Part shown: in pieces, positions 47,600 to 61,306 of the stretch | Position numbering within the stretch: position 1 is the stretch's first letter | Layout: the number at the start of each line of letters is the position of its first letter | NCBI GenBank assembly: GCA_963969345.1 | Contig: OZ017770.1 | Coordinates: 753,246 to 817,245, forward strand | Source of the DNA: Turbatrix aceti | Lineage: Eukaryota > Nematoda > Chromadorea > Rhabditida > Panagrolaimidae | DNA length: 64,000 nt | Reading direction: 5' to 3' | Made by a program: the position numbers and the translations under genes | Notes under the pieces: model-generated | Told to the model about the DNA's origin: nothing | The model's input: the letters and a program-made list of their open reading frames with translations, nothing else | Database searches by the model: none

Positions 47600-50500
47600 T
47601 CAAATTATCGAACACATTGTTGAGCGAGTTTTTGTTGGAACGGGTGGAGACTTGGAATTAGCATTAACAGTGGATACCGGTGCACTGACTGATACGTGTG
47701 CATTGAACGAAGATTTTCCTTTCGGAGCAAGTGTCTGGGAGTTGTACTCCTTTTTCTGCACATTAGTGGAATTTTGTGATGTTTGTGCCTGTGACTGTGC
47801 ATTTGGTGCCAAATTCATATCAACGATAATAGATGCTTTTTGTGCCGGGGTATCGTGTTCTTCAAGAAGCTCGATGTTTTCACCTAGAGAGCCAGAATTT
47901 AAAAAAAGAATGACTGTGCTTCAACCTACTTCCACTACTCGAACTACTGTGAATACGATTGGTGCGTTGGCGTTCGTGACGTATGGACATGTTTGCAGGT
48001 GTATTGTGCAGGCAAAGAATAGGAAATTGTGCGGTTTCATTCAAAAGAACAAGAATACGACTGGCATCTGTCGACACTACAATATCACCGATTTGACGAT
48101 GTGTATTGAAAGAGCTGTACATTCGACTGGTTTCACTGCTCCAAGCTTCGATCCAGCCATCTTGGTCGGCTGAAAGGGCACAATTATTTTAAATTTTTGA
48201 AATTCACTCAACATACTGGAAATGATAACCGAGTTATCGTTTGTGATGCGAACAAAGTTGATGATGGACCGTGCGGTAATTGAGCGCCGCACAGCTCCGG
48301 TTCCGACGTCCCAGATATAGATGTGCTTGTCCTGACCGCCGCTAACGACTACTTGACTGTCTTCAGACACGCAGCAACAAGTGACTACGTCTTCATGACC
48401 CACCAACACCTGGGTTAAAAATCCGGTATCGATTTGCCAAATTTTGAGCGACTGATCCATTGATCCGGTAACCAGCACTTTCCCAGCTTTGTTTGCGCAG
48501 TAACATAGAATGTTTTCGTTATGATAGACCTTTGTTTTAATCACTAGTTTGTTTTCCATAATCGACCAAATGTTCATTCTGAAATTAAATTATTATTTCT
48601 TGTTTTTCAACATTTTACACATACTCTTTAGGATTCTTTGCGTTGTATCCAATGAGAACATTGTCATGACAGCCTAAATACAGTGGTCCACGGATGCCAT
48701 AAGTTGTGACATGAATTTCAATATTATTAATTTCGTCAGTAAACGGAAATGACCAAATGTTGAATTTGGAAGCCGTATCACATGACATAACCCTGAATCC
48801 ATCACCAAAACAGCAGATTGAATTCACTTCTGAATCGTGAATGCTGAATGTGCGCAGAAGATAGCCATTTGACGCTTCCCATATCATGACCGTTCCGAGA
48901 ATGCTGCCAGAGAGAATAAACATTGAGTCAAACGTGAACTCTAGTGCGGTTACTGTTCCACTTTTTTGTTGGGTTGTCGACCAGAGACATCGGCACAAAT
49001 CAAGGTCCCAGAAAGCCACGATGCCGTCTATGGTACCGCAGGCTGCACTTCTCTCGTCGAGAGCAAGCTTCACGCAGGTCAATTTGCTTTTTTCGTGACG
49101 GGGGGCAGTTCGCTCTATCGAGTTCATATTCCACAGGTGTATGTTTTCTCCGCATCCCGCAAAGACAAACGAGTTATCGTTGCTAATTTTAAGCGATATC
49201 ACAGGTTGCTGAGCCGTACACTCCAGTGTTTCGAGTAATTGACCGTTGTGAATGTCGTAGCACAAAACCTTGCCTTTTGTTGCAGCAAAAAGCTGACAAT
49301 CATCTCCTGATGCTGCCAGAGCGTTAATTCTTGCTTCATGGCCCTAAATACAAAAAAACTGAGCACCGTAAAAATTATTTATCATACCAACCGTCAGTTC
49401 ATGGAGTTCCTGGGCGGATACCATGCTAAATACCCTGAGTGTCTCATCTTCGCATGCGACCGCCAAAAAAGCGTCATTACTCGTTATTGCCAAACATGTA
49501 ACCGGTGCCATGAGACCACTCATTCTAAGGATGATTTCGCAGTCGTTGACATCCCATACCATAACGACAAAATCTCCGGATCCTGGAATTCTAATTTATA
49601 AAAATTAAATTCAGCTTCTTAAACAACGCCCACCTGTGACAAGTAGAGTATTGTCAGACGACATCTGTACATCCACTACCGGGCCAGTATGATCCTTGAA
49701 GGACTTTAACGTTTCACCTGTTTCAAGATCCATCAATCTTGCTGTCGAATCTGTAGCTCCCGTGACAATGTGTTTGTCGTCATTCGTAATTAGAAGACAC
49801 ATGAGTTTTGCCTTGGTTACAGTAAACACCTGATTCATTGGATTCGGAGTGCCTTGCTGCGTGAAACTCCAAACTCTAGCTGTTCCGTCAAGACTCACGG
49901 ATACAAAAAATTGTCCATCGTGGCTACATCGCATTGCAGTAACGCGTTGAGTGTGTCCGACAAAGTTTCTGACTGGCAGTGTGCTTGCAATGTGGTACAT
50001 TGTAATGATTCCGGTTTCGAGTTCATTTCCCGTTACCAAAAGATGCTGGTGATTGAACGTAGGCTCCAGAACTGTTTTTCCCGATTTCCAGTTAGCAACA
50101 TTGAACGAAACGATCTACAACTATTTGTTATTTTTTGTAGCAAAAAAAAACACTCACCTGCTTCATTTTAGGTGCCCTTAACCAACATGTAAGGGGCAAT
50201 AGCAACGGTGCCCTACTGTACGTGTCTGCGAATGTCATAAGCTGATCAACCATGTTATTAAGTCTGTCGCTGTTTTTGTTACTGGAAAAACGAAGGCGAT
50301 TCAGCATTTCGCAGTCCAGCTGTTCCCTGTCTCTGATAAGTGTCGGTATGGCAGGTAGAAGAATTTGTTCAAACAGCACCAAGATGTCGTGGTCCAGAAC
50401 TTGTTGTGAGCATTGCTCGTAAACAGAAAGCAAGTGACCCAGACCGGTGCCTCGAAAGCATGCCTCGATGTAGTAAAAATAACAAAGTGTGTATTCCTTA

Positions 50501-52951
50501 AGCTTGTCAATGTCGCCTGTGTGAAGGAAGAAATACCACTGATATCTCACTCGGCGGAGGTTCACGGTACCATTTTCTCTGTTGATAGGCTGTGGGAATA
50601 AAAACTTGTTTTCGTCTTCCATAGAAGATGGAACAGAATACATCTCACTCATGACTTCATTGATGAATTTCATATCCAAAGGTGACGTGTAATACCTTTG
50701 ACGCATGAGAACGGCAACTTCGGTGTGGGCAATGGACCAAACTTTCCGACGATCATTGTAGATGTTTATGAGCAATCTTCCAAGATGGTGAATAACAATG
50801 TAGGGAAGCGAAGTCAAAGGAAGGTCTTCCCGATCGTAGTACTCGCCACTCTTGTGCTGGCAGAGACGGAAGCCATCTGCTATTTCAATCATTGTTAACC
50901 CGTACGGCAGCGATAAAAGTAGTTGACAAACTATTCTGACGGCATCGACGCCGACCATGGACTCGATTTTATTGAGGTGATCATCTAGCGTGTTGCTTGG
51001 CTCGGTGCCCGTTATCGCTGCTTCTTCGTACAGAATTTCGCCAAGAATAACGTTTCCGTCTGCTTTTTTGATCTAAACAATGAAAAACACTATTATTTGT
51101 TTTGTTTTTTAATTTCGTATACCTTGTGTCTGATTAAAGTCAGCATTTCGCTGCCCAATTTTTGATTTTGATTTGCTCCCTGATGTTTCAGAATATCCAT
51201 TATCTGATCTCTGTTGAGCTGCGGGAGCTCGACCATTTCTGGCGGTGAAAAAGCCGGGATCACACATTGCGCAGTATTTGCTGTCAAAATAATTGAAAGT
51301 CGAGGAAAAAGTTTTCGAAGAGGCTTGTCCATGAGAGACATTGTTTTACCAGACCTAATCAAGTGAGCGTCGTCAATTAGTATAAATATCGGCTGTGTGA
51401 TGCGTTCTGATAACGCTTTGAAATGAGCAAGAATTTCAGATAAGTGAAATGAACCGGCCATTGATGATGGCGCAATACGAGCAGCTTCACAGATTTTCAA
51501 TAGGAGATTTTTGAACAGTTCATTGGCAAAGACACAGGTATCTGTGATTCCGGAAAATCTCGCGTAAACGTAACATCCTTCCCGCTTTGATAAAAGATCC
51601 AGAAATCGGTGAATGATAGCCGTTTTACCGCATCCTGTAGGCCCGTAGAACTGATAGAAGGTAGATTTGTTCATGCCTTGATCGATGATTGCGCTTATTC
51701 TTGCGTCTATTGTTTCTCTGGAACACCAGTATTTTGGAGCGTAATCAAGAACAAATCTTTCGTGAGTGGCTTGCTCTCGAAGCGCCACTTCTAGCGGTGT
51801 TACAGAATAACTTGACGATGAAATCGATATGTTTTCAGGAATGTTTAACACGTTTTTGAGTGTTGCCAAAGTTTTATCGTAAAGTTCTTTTTTGTACCTC
51901 TCGCCATCTCTGGAGGCAAACCACTGGCTTGGTGGTCTGGAGGACACGTCGTTGAGGAAAGACAAACGATTATCGGGTGGACGATTATTTTCCTGCGACT
52001 TGGGTGTTATTTTTTCCTTGAGAGCAATTAAAGCGTCTTGTTTTTTTCCGGGATCTTCTAGCCATGCATCATTCGGAGCCGATGTATCGCATCCGGTAAA
52101 ACTGCGTACTACGAAGATGTGATTTGCAGGCGAGTTGTCTAGCATTGCACTGACGACGGTCTCGAGGTATGAATAAAAAAATTGGCTTTGTCGCTTCTCG
52201 CTTATTCGCTGGAGATTGCCGTCTTCTTTTGCACGGTTCAAGCTCTCCTGGATGAGTTCGACAACAGCAGGGCGATTGGCCGCCTTGTACTCCTTGAGCC
52301 GATATTCAGATGAATATTTACTCTTCAATTGAATGTAGCATTGAGATAAAAGATTAACATCTGAAAAGCTTATGCATAATCGTACATTTTTTTATCCCTC
52401 AGACTTTAAGGTGAACCATGTGGCAGCCATCGTATTACCTTTTGAAAATTCGATAGCTGCAGCCTGAATTGCAACGTACTCTTCCTCACTTAGTGTAAAC
52501 GGAATTACATAGTTGCCGTACTTGTCACCGACAAACACCTGCAACGTGTATTTGAGAAATGAGCCCGAGATAAAGCACTTTTTTCTTACCAGTATGCTTG
52601 CATTGGCCTTTTCGATACTCGTAAGCAGGAAGTTGAGTTGAATGTAATCCATATCAGAGGCAAAAAATATTGCACATTCCAAATCGATGTCCCGATCGCA
52701 GCAATACGTGTACATTTCGGGAATAATGATCGTCCTGAGAAGTTCGTATTCTTGATGAAACTCTAGAACATTAAACATGAGGCGATAAAAGTAATAAAAT
52801 CAGGTCAAAAAAATATGTCCTAACCATCCGGTGATGGCAGTAATATGAACAACGTTCTTGCATTGTTGACGATATTTCTTGCTCTGTCAGGACCAGTGCT
52901 GCGTTTTTTGGTTACGGTTTGATTGTTGATTTCACCTCCTTTTTTGTACAT
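47600..52951 (-). CDS. NACHT and WD40-repeat protein (NWD1/NWD2-type) with C-terminal CaaX box
   Basis: Exons (minus) 52951-52825, 52762-52590, 52538-52439, 52360-51123, 51072-50158, 50114-49634, 49582-49392, 49343-48625, 48578-48217, 48169-47930 and 47883-47600 (1609 residues). An N-terminal module of the DUF4062-like kind ([31 protein letters not shown]) is followed by a STAND/NACHT NTPase with Walker A GPTGCGKT at about residue 373-380 and Walker [11 protein letters not shown] at about 457-466, a helical region, then at least ten WD40 repeats ([42 protein letters not shown]). The architecture is that of NWD1/2 proteins, predicted cytosolic signalling ATPases. The last residues are CSII, a CaaX prenylation motif after a Lys/Ser/Pro-rich tail. 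The donor of exon 7 (GTTGGT at 49391) is weak but the only one in phase. Confidence 0.9.
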
Positions 52952-54499
52952 CTTTGTGGCATCTATTTCCCCATTAGCCCGTTTAACATTATTTTAACCA
53001 AACAAAAAGCTGAAAAAAATATGTGTATTTCTCGATGTGAACATCGTAATATGATTAATTTAGTCAAACGCAGGACGTTGCTGGTTGGGCAGATACATTT
53101 TTTGGTGTATTTAACACAAATACGAAACGTTGCCAACTGCTGCTGCCCCCAGAGTTTCCTTTGATCAGTGACAAAAATACGCGTATCGCGAACGAGGTGT
53201 GGGCAGGAAGAAAAAGTAATCTTGACTTGTTATAACGCTTTGGGTTAGTTTTCAGTCTATTGACAACCATCATCACAAATCGAACGACGGATTAAAATTT
53301 TCATCTATCATTAACGCTAATACTATATCGGGTGACATACATGTTGGAATACATCAAACAATTAATACTAATTATTTACTACACAATTTGTAATTTACTC
53401 AGGTTTGTTTACCTTTTTTAAAAAAATTCTAATTTTTGACGCTTTTAGTAAAAAAAGTCAGTATATACTGGGATGATTATAAATAAAATATCAATGATGT
53501 AAAATAGAGGAAAAACAGAGTTTTTCGATATGCCCGATGAGTGAATGGAGGGGGCAGAGGCACGGGTGTCGATGACACATCAAAGGACAAAAATGTTAAA
53601 TTTTACCATGTTTGATGATTTCAATGATGATTAAATGTTTACAAAAAAGTGTGTAGTTCTTGATGAAAAAACCTTTACTACACAAAAAAGCTCAAGTAAC
53701 AGCATTTAGTTTACACAAGCATTCGTTTATGATAATGAATAATGCATTGCCAAAAGCCAAACAAAACGGCAAACGTTGCGTAAAAGTCTAGTATTATCAC
53801 TGCTTCAAGTAACCATTTCCGAGGATTTACCCAAAATGAGCAGTTAACAAAATTATAACCCTTAATGCTAACTTGCGGTTTTTTCTAAAAGGTGCTTTAC
53901 TCATTCGCGGTGCCTTTCTTTGGGCTTATTCGGTCTATTGCTTGCGCATTTATATACTGGCCAACAACCACTGTTGGCGCAGCGCTTTAAAAAGGCAAAC
54001 GAACCAACTCCTTTCATTTTTCTCGTTTCTTACGTCAGGCAGGGTAGTGCAGGCGTAAGCAAGTAAAATGGCTTTCCTCAAAGCTAGTAGCGTCGTTTTG
54101 CATTTGTCAGAAAAAGTCAACTGTTCTTACTTCAAGAAAAATGAGACACATTTATTGCCTGTAGCATTTTTTGGAAAAATTTTGTAGTCCAATCAAATAG
54201 CCTCCCAAAAACAGATTAACATAAATAAAAAAATTGTGGCCACTTTTCGATAGCCCAAAGTTTTTTACAAATTGTACTCAATAACGAAAAAAAAAATATT
54301 TTTATTTTTGTCGTTAACAAAACAACGTAATTAAACTACAGCTCGTAAGTAAGAGATGTTAAAATAGCTATACAAAGTATTGACTCCCTGAATTGCATCT
54401 GATTCTATGCAAAAGCACTTAACGTGCAACGCAACAAGCTGAGTTCTATTTCAACTCTCTTTTTCTACCAATGTGGTATTGAAAAGACAGTAAAAAACA
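52952..54499. other. Intergenic region, divergent promoters
   Basis: About 1.5 kb, strongly AT-rich, between divergently transcribed genes. No credible reading frame, RNA or repeat. Confidence 0.6.
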
Positions 54500-56020
54500 A
54501 TGCAGAAGTCAGAGACAACTTTAATTTCAAATAATTGCAGAGGAAATGAAGAGTGGAAATGCACAACGAATGCAGAAGAGGCTTCACGGAAAATTTGTTG
54601 CTCAACAAAGGTAAATGCCGAAGACAAGGTTTATCATTCTCGATATACAAAGCCGCCGACGACAACCGCCAACGATAGGGTTCATACGTTCCCCAATCAG
54701 TCATCTCTCTGGCAGCGAACAAAGGACAAGATATGGCAGTGGTGGGGCACTCTGAAGTCAGTCTTTCGACGCCCATCACAACGCATTAATTTGCCTACTG
54801 AGAGACAAGAAGATTCGCAATGGCGCGCCTATCTGACAGTTATTCCACGCTATTTGGTCCAAGGAATTGTTTGGATTGCCGAAAAAATTTGGGCAATAAT
54901 TCTTTTTGTCTTGTCGCTTCTGATTGCCATTGTTTGGACTCTGTTGGGCAAGCGTCAAGAGCCTACTGTTGCTGACGAGAAAAAAACACCTGCCAGTCCT
55001 CTGAAAACAGTCCCCCAAAGTGACGACCATACAAGTCCAACTCCATATCATTCAGGCGAAATCCAAACTACACCTTCGGTGACAGGATCTACAATCGAAG
55101 AACCTATTAGCTTTTACGTGAGAAAAGTTTCATTATCAACCGATGGCCTGCAGCCCCCCCCGCGACCTTCCCCTCCACCGCCGCCACCACCTCCGGCCCC
55201 CCGTCCTGCAAAATTAACCATCGGTTCCGAAGTGCCGCCCGTACCGTTGCCCCGAAACCATGCATCTACCCCTGAAATACCACCTCAATCACCTGTTCGC
55301 GGCGGCGTTGCTGTAATTGTGCCGGGCTTGGTTACTGCGGCCAAAGAGTCTGTTGAGCGCAGACAGCGGGCCAGAACCCAGTCCCCTGCACCAGATAGCC
55401 TAAGAGTGCGGCCGATTTCAACAATGATAACAACGACTGTGCAAGACACGAATGGCACAACAAACAATCGAATTCAGATTAAAGAACAACGCCAGTCAGG
55501 TGGTAATCATTATGGGCCAACAGACAGCGAAGGGCAATTTGTTTTTCGACCACATAACCGCAACGTGTATCGATGGAGCGAGGAACCCGAGACCCGATAC
55601 CGAAACACACGCCTTCACTCGGTGCCTCCCCAGACATCAGACAGCAATTACTTCCTAGGCCGTAGTGTTTTTACTCCAGTTCAGGAAGTCGAAAAGCTTC
55701 GAACGAACTTCAACCAACGCGTGCGCGAGTTTTCTCGCTCGCCTTCCGTGGGTGTACAGCGCTACTACGACAACGACCGGCAGCCTGTCAACAGCACACC
55801 AACTCCTTATAGGTAAGCGTGCGCGGCATATCATGACTTAACAAATCTTTGTTATAGTGGTGGACGAATTAGTCATTCCGATGGGTTACGGCACCGCGAA
55901 AAATGGACATTGCGCGAGAAAGACGACGATGTGGTATTCAGCAGGCTTCCAATTGGAGCCACGAGAAGTAAGGGCACTTTTTATAAAAACGGGTCAAATT
56001 TCCTGTTCACTTGTTACTAA
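54500..56020 (+). CDS. Unrecognised single-pass membrane protein with proline-rich region
   Basis: Exons 54500-55812 and 55858-56020; the phase-2 junction closes and gives 491 residues. I do not recognise the family. Visible: no signal peptide; a polar N-terminus; a Trp-rich segment (IWQWWGTLK) before a basic patch; one strong hydrophobic helix at about residues 128-150 (WAIILFVLSLLIAIVWTLLG); a proline run at about 219-236 (PPPRPSPPPPPPPP) typical of SH3/WW/EVH1 ligands; PVPLPRN, another SH3-like motif; a Ser/Arg-rich region; and a C-terminus with RSGGRISHSDG. A single internal helix with long polar sides would suit a nuclear-envelope, ER or type II/III plasma-membrane adaptor, but this is inference. 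A continuous 437-codon frame with coding-like composition makes it a real gene. Confidence 0.8.
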
Positions 56021-57883
56021 ATTACTCGTCGCTGGAGGGAAAAATTTTTTTGCAGCGTATAGTATATTTAGCAGGAAAATTTGTAACGTACATTGTATTG
56101 AGAATAGTTATTATAATTTATAATCACCAAGGAGACAAAGATGGTGACAATAATTCATTCTGGAATACTAGCTTGGGGGGAGCTAATGAAGATACATTAC
56201 TCTGCATAATACTATTATTCAAAAATTGTTTTTTCTTTTTGAGGGGATTTGTCACAACTTTCTCAAGACTCGTACATAGGCGGGAAGAGGAAAACAAAGT
56301 TCAGTAAAAATACACGACGTCCGATAAAAAGTAGCAGGACCATTTTATTTTATAAGGCGGAGAATATGCATAATAATTTGTCAAAAACGTAGCATAAACC
56401 TATTTATTTTGACGTTATGTGTTCCTCATCATCATTTTCATTCTTTGCCTCATTCTATAGCAATGTACACTTGACAACTAAGGCGTGTCTTTCTTTATAT
56501 GTGCTTTTATTTTTTTCTAAAAACAGCAACAAACTGCAGCTGTCATCATCATCAAAGTAATTCAACTACTTGCCGAATTTCGGGGTCCGTTCTAAACTTT
56601 TCTTTAACACATAAAACGACAACGCAACTAATCAGAATGGCTTTTTTTATAACAATACTTTTGACTTGTTTTTTTTGTGCAGGCTTTAACGCAATAATTA
56701 GCACGTTTTTAATTTCGTTTTATTACGCTTTCCATCAACGCTTTGGCACACAAATGAATAAATATTATACATTTAATGCCCGTCTCCGTCATTCTTAGCT
56801 AAACAAGCATTCATGATACGCATGTTACCTTTATGGAAAGTATACAGGTTTTTTTCCAAATAACAGAAAATTATTCATTTATGTTGAATCCTTTCTGTTG
56901 TAGCATTTAATTACAAAAATAGCCCCTATTGTTTTTTTTGTTTAGCATCAACAGAAAGATGGAGATTTCTTTGCGAAGGATGTAAAGATAAAAGGCGACT
57001 TTCAGAGATTTCCTAGCTCCGCAAGTTATGAATATAAAAATAAAAATAAAGATAAAAATTTTACGTTGATTTTTAAGGAGTTCTTGAGAAAAAAGTCACC
57101 GAAAAACACCTCGAAAAAGACGTCTCCGGTGCAGTGCTCAATGGATGGCGTGAACAGAACTGGGTTGGCACGTACGAAACGTTTGACAATACAGCCCCTC
57201 TACTGTAGAGTGAAAAAAAAGAAAGATAATGTAGAAAAAAAAGAATAGAAAAACGACAATCACTACATTATTTACAAATTTGTGCTCGCCTGCATGCCAG
57301 AGCTTTAGCGTGGCATTGCTTAGCATTAGAAGTTTGATGTAATGAAAATTATTATGAATAAAAGGAAAAAAATAATAATTGGTGGCAGGATACGTGTGGG
57401 ATGCTGGCATATTAGAAAAAAATGTGGCGTTGTTCGACTAACAATCATGACAACGATATAATGCTATTCTGTACATGTTGGTATGCTATAAAAATATTTA
57501 AAGACCAAAATAACCATTATGTTGAAAAAGTATAACTAACCGCACAAAAAAATCCCACTACCTTGTTGCTACAACAACACCACGGACATTACAAGCCCCA
57601 AGTACCACGAGTCAAGCGCTGCAACTCCCCCTTCTCTCCTTAACAGTCCCATACATCACACTTACTATGGCGGTGTCATTTAACAAGTCACGAATGGCGA
57701 GTTAACTAACTGTGATACTAACAAAAGCTTCGCTAATTATAGTGTAGTATTCTTAAACAGGAGTCTGCCTCACGCATCGTGACACGGGAATAGAGTTGCC
57801 ACAAAACATTTGTGTCCAAGGAAATGCAAAGACAATGAATTTATTACATATTTACTAAAATACAGCACCGGTATTAACATTGT
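56021..57883. other. Intergenic region between convergent genes
   Basis: About 1.9 kb, AT-rich, with A/T-rich simple sequence (AAAAATAAAAATAAAGATAAAAA at about 57034-57057). No supported gene. It must contain the 3' UTRs of the flanking genes. Confidence 0.55.
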
Positions 57884-60800
57884 CTATGTAAGATGATTAG
57901 CCGTAGGGACAACCATGTTTTTAACATCGTCGTAAACCGAAGGTGGGGAGATAGGCCTTACCTTTACAACAAGAGAAGTTTCGGGGCTTTCTGAAAAGAT
58001 TTGTGGCATTATAAATCTTTCAAGCGTCCTTGAAAAACAAGTAGCTTACTTTGTGGCAGAACGTTGTCGTACCTGCTTACGTCGAGAGGAAGTGACTCGG
58101 CACTACTCACATCTGTTTCGAGTGATTCATCGTCATCCGAGAGTTCATTATCGGTTTCGTGGGAAAAAAATATCTGAGGCTGTTGTACCGCGCTCTGGAA
58201 CATAACTCGCTTGGCTTTGACTTGAAAGTTTTGCATTTGGGCATCCGCTTGGTCGTTATTTGTCGTTGACGACCCCGATTTTTCATTCTTCTCACTTTCG
58301 ATAGTTGAAACAGTTTTTTTGGATGACGTTTGGTTGTTTATCATTTCATCTGAATGCGCTAGCGGAGGTCGAACAATTTCAAAATCTTCCTTTGCCGAAA
58401 AAGTGCCTTCATGACTGTCAGACTTGGTGGATCGGTTTCGCCATGCGTTGGTACGACGAAGAGAAAAATTACGAACACTTCGAACCAAATTAACCCCAAT
58501 ATTCTCAGCATTTTTTGAGAGAAACGAAAACATTGATGTGCTTTGTTTCATGCGAGTATGGTCACAATCCCTGAAAAAAAAAGTGATACCAATGTGTCGT
58601 AAAAAAAACTTGGAACAAAAACTGACAATGTGCTTGATACAGATTGGAAACTCGATAACCGTTGTCTCCTCTGTTCGCTGTTGCGCCGATTCCAAAAGCT
58701 GATAATTGATTGTTCAAGTGACGAATAGCGGAAGATATTTTTCCATTTAGATGAATTTTTTTCTCTAAATGTTCAACAATTACAACACAAATAAAAAACA
58801 AAACCTACGCATAAGGAATATCAATGACTGTGTGAAAGCCCGAAGGCAATGTTGCAGTGCCACCATTGACGTCGATGTATTTCTGCTCGCATGGCTCGTA
58901 GTCGTGTACTTCTTGACGATCTGGTGACAGATTGACGGAAGCAAATGCTGAAACACAAAACAGAAATATGCCAGAGATCAAAAATCTTTTAATTTCCTTA
59001 CATGGCAAAGTGACGTGGTTCTCCTTGTATTCTCCCTCCGAGTCAAACACAGCATTTGCGTTAACAATCAAAAAATTACACATGCTTTTGTGCACCGCCA
59101 GACCTCTCAAAAGGCGATTATTCATTTCTTCAGAAACTGGTATGCGAAAGAGGTTGGGTGTCCATACAATAGCGAGGTTGCTATCGGTCATGTCAGTCAT
59201 ATGTTTTTGAGTTGACATCCACCATAGGTGATGAAATAACTTTTTGGCAGTTCTACAATCATTTGTTAAGAGTGTGTAAAAATGTGACACGAACACATAC
59301 CTGTAATGCGCGGGCGGCAGCTGTCGGACAGCCTTGCGAACGTTTGTTATGCGTTCGGAGGGGTCGCTATCAAATGCTTGCTGAAACAAACGACCATTTA
59401 TCAACGCAGTCTACTTGCTTAGAGAAAGAAAATTCGTACCACAAGTTCGGGATACACGTTATACGTAAATAGAGGTACCGGGAGTTGTCGAAAATATTGT
59501 TTTAGTAGTGAAGATACGCAATGGATGTCGCGAAGAATTTTTTGATCGGTAAGATTAGGCACAATGCCGTGATCAAAATCCCATCTCAGTTTATGGATAT
59601 TTGATTGAATACCGCATTGTCGGTAGACACCGGTAACCAATCCATGAGTTTCGATAACTTCTGTGCAGGCTTTCAAGACTATGGGCACTAAAAAATGTAT
59701 AAAGAAATCAAGTTTTTCATGCTCCGATATTGGTCTGTTGATTTTTGTACATTGCGTAATAATTATGAATCACGCTGAACATCATTATGCAGTTACGATA
59801 ACAATACAGCTCAAAGAAATAAAAAACATTTTACACTCTTTTGATCCCACCCGTGCTTAAAGACGCGAAACAAAAGTTTAAAGCAGTAAAAACACTCAAG
59901 TTAAGTATCCATAAATTATCCGTTATTATCCAAACTGGTATCAACAGCAAACGTCGCACGACAACAAAAATTTAAGAAGTATAATAAAAAGTAAATAAAC
60001 CAACCGTTATCACCCGTTTTGTTGAGGTATTCCGTTAAATCGGTGCCGAAAACTATTGTATTTTGCTTGGTCCTTGGATTTGTCCAAAACGTAGAACGAA
60101 ACATTTTTGGTCTGCATTTCCAGACGTTTGAGCGTCGGTTGATGAAGCTCTGGCTGTGTAAAGGTCGCTTCGCATTCATCGTGGTATCAACGACACAATC
60201 GATTTTGTTAGAAAACAGTTTTACGCAATTGCTCGGAAAATAGCCAATCTAAAAAAATTCCAGAAAACCCATGTTGCACCGGTAAACAAATAAATAAACT
60301 TACGACAAAGTGATGATTCTGCGTGAGTGTGTCGTCTGCCGGTAACGACATGTGTGAACTGCGCAGGGTTGGGCGAACTTTTGAGATTGTCAACTTTCCC
60401 TTCCAGTATATATTGTCGCCCTGTGCCAGATTAGTCATCTCAATAACCGACACGATATCACCAATCTGAAAAAAAATATTTACGAGTAAAGCAAATATTG
60501 TATTTCGAATTGGAGTCCACGGTTATGTTTTTTTGTATGTTGAATGTCAAAAGTTTTTTGTGAACACAGCTGGGGACTTCCTACCTTTATTGAAAGCTCG
60601 TCGTGCTTTTTAGCTTCGTATTCACTGATGACAATGGCGGCGGCAACAGCGGGAACGTTGATTTGAGAGTGCTCGACGGGAACAAAATGATTACCCCGTG
60701 AGTCAAGCTGCAATTAGATTGAATGGAGAATAATAAAGAATAAAAAAACAGCGTAAACCTACTTCAAGAAATTTCAACATCAGAAAGCAAGTTACGTTGC

Positions 60801-61306
60801 TAGCGCTACTGGTGAGCTCTGAAAGGCGTTCAACGTAGGTGTGGAGTATATTCCGGATCTTAGAGGGATTATTGCCAGCGTGTGACAATGCTGATGGCGT
60901 GGACGTGTTTGAGCATGAAGGCACAGGAGAGGAATCAGCCGTACACACTATTGATGTGATGCGAGGTAAGCTGGGGGTTTCATGCAAGTTTGTGTTTTTT
61001 AAATCCTGGAGTTGTGAATATTTTCTGTCAAAAACACATCTATGGACCTGGCTGTCAAATTCGATAAATTCAAAGAACGTTCGATATATTGTCCTAAAAG
61101 TATTTTTTTGATAAACCTCTTATAAAGTTCAGTACAGACCATTTTGATTTATTGCTCTCTACTGCCAGCGTCCACAAAAAAGTAGCTGGATCACAGCTTG
61201 GTCTGTCATCAGCATAGGCCAAAACCTCTGTTACTGTAGTGACCAGGTTAATTGTCACGGTACCGAGTTCTACGTAGTCGTAGTGAAAGTGCTGGCAGCT
61301 AGTCAT
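57884..61306 (-). CDS. PX-SH3-RhoGAP protein of the ARHGAP32/33 (RRC-1) type
   Basis: Exons (minus) 61306-61140, 61093-60763, 60707-60585, 60465-60304, 60248-60005, 59687-59440, 59380-59301, 59252-59002, 58947-58809, 58698-58627, 58570-58050 and 57990-57884 (814 residues). Domains: PX-like, residues ~8-165 (HFHYDYVELGTVTINL; TIYRTFFEFIEFDSQVHRCV); SH3, ~190-275 (EYEAKKHDELSIKIGDIVSV; WKGK; IGYFPSNCVKL); RhoGAP, ~325-530, with arginine finger in GVYRQCGIQ and NLAIVWTPNL. It accelerates GTP hydrolysis on Rho-family GTPases, Rac/Cdc42 in C. elegans RRC-1. The C-terminal half is Ser-rich and charged. The final 35 residues come from exon 57990-57884, chosen because donor, acceptor and phase all fit and it ends in SVYDDVKN; otherwise the protein ends at 58009. 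Exon 1 and 10 donors are weak GTs. Confidence 0.9.
59688..60004 (-). other. Intron within the RhoGAP gene (317 bp)
   Basis: Separates the SH3-proximal exon from the arginine-finger exon (GTTGGT donor, TTTTTTAG acceptor). Nothing is recognised inside. Confidence 0.65.
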
